The translations under genes were made by a program, and so were the position numbers. The notes under the pieces are model-generated. The model did not search any database, was not told where the DNA came from, and saw only the letters and a list, made by a program, of their open reading frames with translations. A stretch of DNA of 64,000 nt from Oopsacas minuta (Eukaryota > Porifera > Hexactinellida > Lyssacinosida > Leucopsacidae), in NCBI GenBank assembly GCA_024704765.1, contig JAKMXF010000233.1, forward strand, positions 434,001 to 498,000, read 5' to 3'. Positions 61,901-64,000 of this stretch are shown piece after piece; position 1 is the first letter of the stretch, and the number at the start of each line of letters is the position of its first letter.

Positions 61901-64000
61901 ACGAACAACAAACAGCTGTTTAATGTTCTAAAAATAGATATTCATAACACATTCCTTTTACAAAGTATCGTTGATCTAATTGGAACTTTGGGTCACCCGT
62001 AAATGCCAATCAGATATCAGGAAGAGCCCAAACCACCAAATATTTGTGAGTTGCCATGGTAACCAAAGGTTCATCTATTATCTGGGTTCTTGGCTGGCAA
62101 AGTACCAGTTCAGCAGCAATGAAGGACACAACCTTCGACCGTGAGACTCAAATATGCGAGGATCAATATGTCACCGTCCAAAAACGTGCCATTCCAGGAG
62201 AGTCCTTGTCACAGAAGTATGACAAATCCCCAAATTCCCCAAATATTTGTGAGTTACCATAGTAACGGCTACATACCTGTACAGCTTCATTGACAACGGC
62301 ATCCAATTCAGGAGGGAATACAGCAATCCATTCTTTGCTGAGTTTATGTATGACCTCTAAACAATTTTGCACAGCTACCCATTGAGCGTCTGAGAAATCT
62401 GGATAGAGGTTTTTGGAGGCCAGCAGCTGGGCTATATGTTGAATTAGTTGTATGAATATTTCTGAGTGTTTTGGCTAGATAAACGCAAATAGAAATGTAA
62501 ACAATGGGTGTTGTGCCCGTTTAAATGAGCGGGGTCCCCAACCAGTCGACCCCCCTGACCTCCTCCCATATACTCCTTGCTGTCCGTAGGCCAAAAAGGT
62601 GTCCAAGAACCGCAGGTTGGGAACCACTCGTATAATTTTTATGAATTCGTGGCTAAATAACCGAAGTGATTCTAATTAGAGATGTTAAAATAGGACTGTT
62701 AAACCTGAGAGAGTCTTCTCTGTGTATTATTAGCATAGCCAGAGGAAAAGGTGCTAACAATTGGAACTATGAAATCCATAACATAAGTCTTCCGATGTGC
62801 TTCTTGAGCACTCAAACCTCCAGGTTCTGTATGTTTAAACACCTAACAAAATAAGGAATTCAAAACATACACAAGAGACTCTTGTTGATACGCTAGGGAC
62901 CGTAAAATTTGAAAACTTCCCGCCTATATTATAAATTTCCTGTGAATATCTTAGAATTCCAATGATGTTTTGTGGTATCTAGGTTGTATTGAATGAATAT
63001 TTACTCACCATAGCAATATCGTATATGAAGTATTGTAGAATAGTCCACAGAGTTTTCTTGTTTATAAGGTCAGGGTCGAATATGACGTAAGCATGTAGGA
63101 GTAGGTTAGCATACTCCTTCTTAACCTAAGAGAGATTAAAGGTAAACAAACAACAAACTATCCAACTAACAAGTAAGGAAGCTAACAAACAAGTAAACAA
63201 GCTAACAAACAGGTAAACAAACAAACAAACAAACAAACAAACCTCTGCATTCGTAATACTACTATTACATAACACCTTAGCCAAATCCTCTAAAGTAATA
63301 ATAGACTGACACTTGAGTATCGTGTGTCCATTCCTACCCTCTACACAGAGGGCGATTAGCTTTATCAAGTTTAGATGATATTTATACCCTCTTAACAGGT
63401 CCTCATTGTTCCTATACATTGATTCTTCTAACATTTGTAGGGATTTCTCATCGTTACAGAGTTTTAGTACATCATCTGAACTCATTAGCTAAAGGGGTAA
63501 TAAAGTGTAACTTCCACGAACGGTGTAACAGGGGGCCAAAATGAGACCCCATCTGGGGAGGTTCATTTCTATGGGCCTAGGAATTCGCTCCAGAAGTTCC
63601 CCGTATATTTATTAAGGTAATGGGAAGAGCTATGAACTTGAAACTTGGTATGTAGGTGTCATATGATATATATTTTAGAAGGTGTTAAAATATCTAAGCC
63701 AAATTTTGACACATCTCTGAGAAAAGGTGATAAATGCTATGGCCACTCAGATTAGAGGGTTTACCCAATTCATACCAATTGACTCAAATTGGACAAAATA
63801 GGTGTCAAATGGACCAATTATGTATGAAACACGTAAATAAACAGACTCACAGTATTCATGATAATATCCTGATTCTTCACAATACATTTATTCTGTACTT
63901 TGACTACTGTTTGAAAGAAGTGTAAATATGCCATATTTGGTACTGATTCCTTCTCTATAGCTGAGATAAATTTCTGGATAATATCCTCTGTTACTTTCAT
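55960..64000 (-). CDS. ITPR: Inositol 1,4,5-trisphosphate receptor, C-terminal half (5' part beyond right edge)
   Basis: ER calcium-release channel. At least 18 exons, starting upstream of 64000. Regulatory helical regions lie in exons at about 64000-63851, 63485-63244, 63120-63010, 62835-62705, 62475-62280, 61930-61815, 61580-61488, 61135-60845, 60672-60340, 60278-59826 ([19 protein letters not shown]), 59610-59351 and 59230-59047. Transmembrane segments lie in 58950-58560, 58370-58130, 57765-57590 and 57300-57105. The pore exon (56940-56718) reads [15 protein letters not shown], with the GGGIGD selectivity filter. The last exon (about 56487-55960) has [11 protein letters not shown], the zinc-binding [12 protein letters not shown] and [12 protein letters not shown], then [20 protein letters not shown] and a stop. 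These motifs distinguish IP3 receptors from ryanodine receptors. Confidence 0.95.
56580..56706. repeat. Mixed tetranucleotide tracts in an IP3 receptor intron
   Basis: (CAAA)n, (CAGA)n, (GATA)n and again (CAAA)n runs, directly next to the acceptor of the last exon side and the pore-exon donor. Confidence 0.85.
57318..57472. repeat. MITE family A in an IP3 receptor intron
   Basis: AGTTAACTCCTGTCATATC to ACGGGAATTGATTGTA with the TTTGACGGTTTAGGACC core. Confidence 0.8.
58430..58555. repeat. MITE family F
   Basis: TTCTAATAACCGGTATAAAT and GGTGCTTATATCCGGTATCC, as at 43340-43440. In an IP3 receptor intron. Confidence 0.65.
60668..60822. repeat. MITE family A in an IP3 receptor intron
   Basis: ACAGTTTACTTCCCGTTATATCG with TTTGACGGTTTGGGACC and GACATAAGCGGGTATTCG. 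The right end is shortened. Confidence 0.75.
62515..62640. repeat. Dispersed repeat, family D
   Basis: GGTCCCCAACCAGTCGACCC and CCGCAGGTTGGGAACCACTC. In an IP3 receptor intron. Confidence 0.55.
63175..63243. repeat. (CAAA)n and CAAG/CTAAC tract at an IP3 receptor 5' splice site
   Basis: On the transcribed strand the donor itself reads GTTTGTTTGTTTG, so the repeat starts at the exon boundary at about 63244. Confidence 0.8.
63508..63610. repeat. Dispersed repeat, family E
   Basis: TGTAACTTCCACGAACGGTG, GGGAGGTTCATTTCTATGGG and CCTAGGAATTCGCTCC. In an IP3 receptor intron. Confidence 0.6.

Overview
This is a eukaryotic nuclear window, almost certainly from an early-branching animal and most likely a sponge (inference). 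It is AT-rich and gene-dense: about 17 recognisable protein genes in 64 kb. Introns are mostly short with GT...AG ends. Several genes are uninterrupted ORFs and several are nested inside introns of others. The gene set (plexin, pleckstrin, POMGNT1, ING, IP3 receptor, USP19, villin, and proteins with coiled coil plus NHL repeats) is animal-like. Species cannot be fixed from the sequence alone.

Layout. A plexin lies on the minus strand at about 616-10123, and its cytoplasmic RasGAP part runs off the left edge. Its introns contain a plus-strand uninterrupted TTLL4-like polyglutamylase (7073-8884) and an unknown minus-strand 352-residue ORF (3283-4341). Next is a minus-strand pleckstrin-like PH-DEP-PH gene (10613-16452), with the four-exon exosome gene EXOSC7/RRP42 (12513-14310, plus) wholly inside one of its introns. 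POMGNT1 (16731-19958, minus) and ODAD4/TTC25 (20158-22639, minus) follow, then DNAJB9/ERdj4 (23219-24398, plus), a doubtful small minus-strand ORF, and USP19 (25047-31201, plus). An intronless ARHGEF3/NET1-like RhoGEF (31718-33154, plus) precedes a 6.4 kb stretch without visible genes (33155-39581). A tight housekeeping block follows: ING4/5 (minus) head-to-head with MRPS26 (plus, start codons about 23 bp apart), COPZ, RPL24 and GALE (all minus). Two intronless NHL-repeat paralogues in opposite orientation (47191-48429 plus, 53749-54990 minus) flank a villin gene (49034-52876, minus). The last 8 kb is the 3' half of an IP3 receptor (55960 to beyond 64000, minus), ending with its pore and C-terminal domain.

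Non-coding content. Introns and spacers are full of short non-autonomous elements with terminal inverted repeats, labelled A to I here. Several look like pogo/Tigger-type MITEs because they begin CAGT... next to TA. No transposase is visible. There are also many (TTTG)n/(CAAA)n tracts, a (TTG)n tract of about 200 bp, and a 21-bp minisatellite. I saw no tRNA, rRNA, CRISPR array or viral gene.

The most unusual features are the nested genes, a POMGNT1 intron carrying a copy of a pleckstrin exon next to an element-A copy, a decayed antisense NHL-gene fragment that reaches the splice acceptor of a USP19 exon, the inverted NHL duplication around villin, and tandem repeats sitting in introns just after 5' splice sites and open in the host reading frame. 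Exon boundaries were read by eye from splice sites and frame. Most junctions keep phase, but a few in plexin and TTC25 do not and are flagged.
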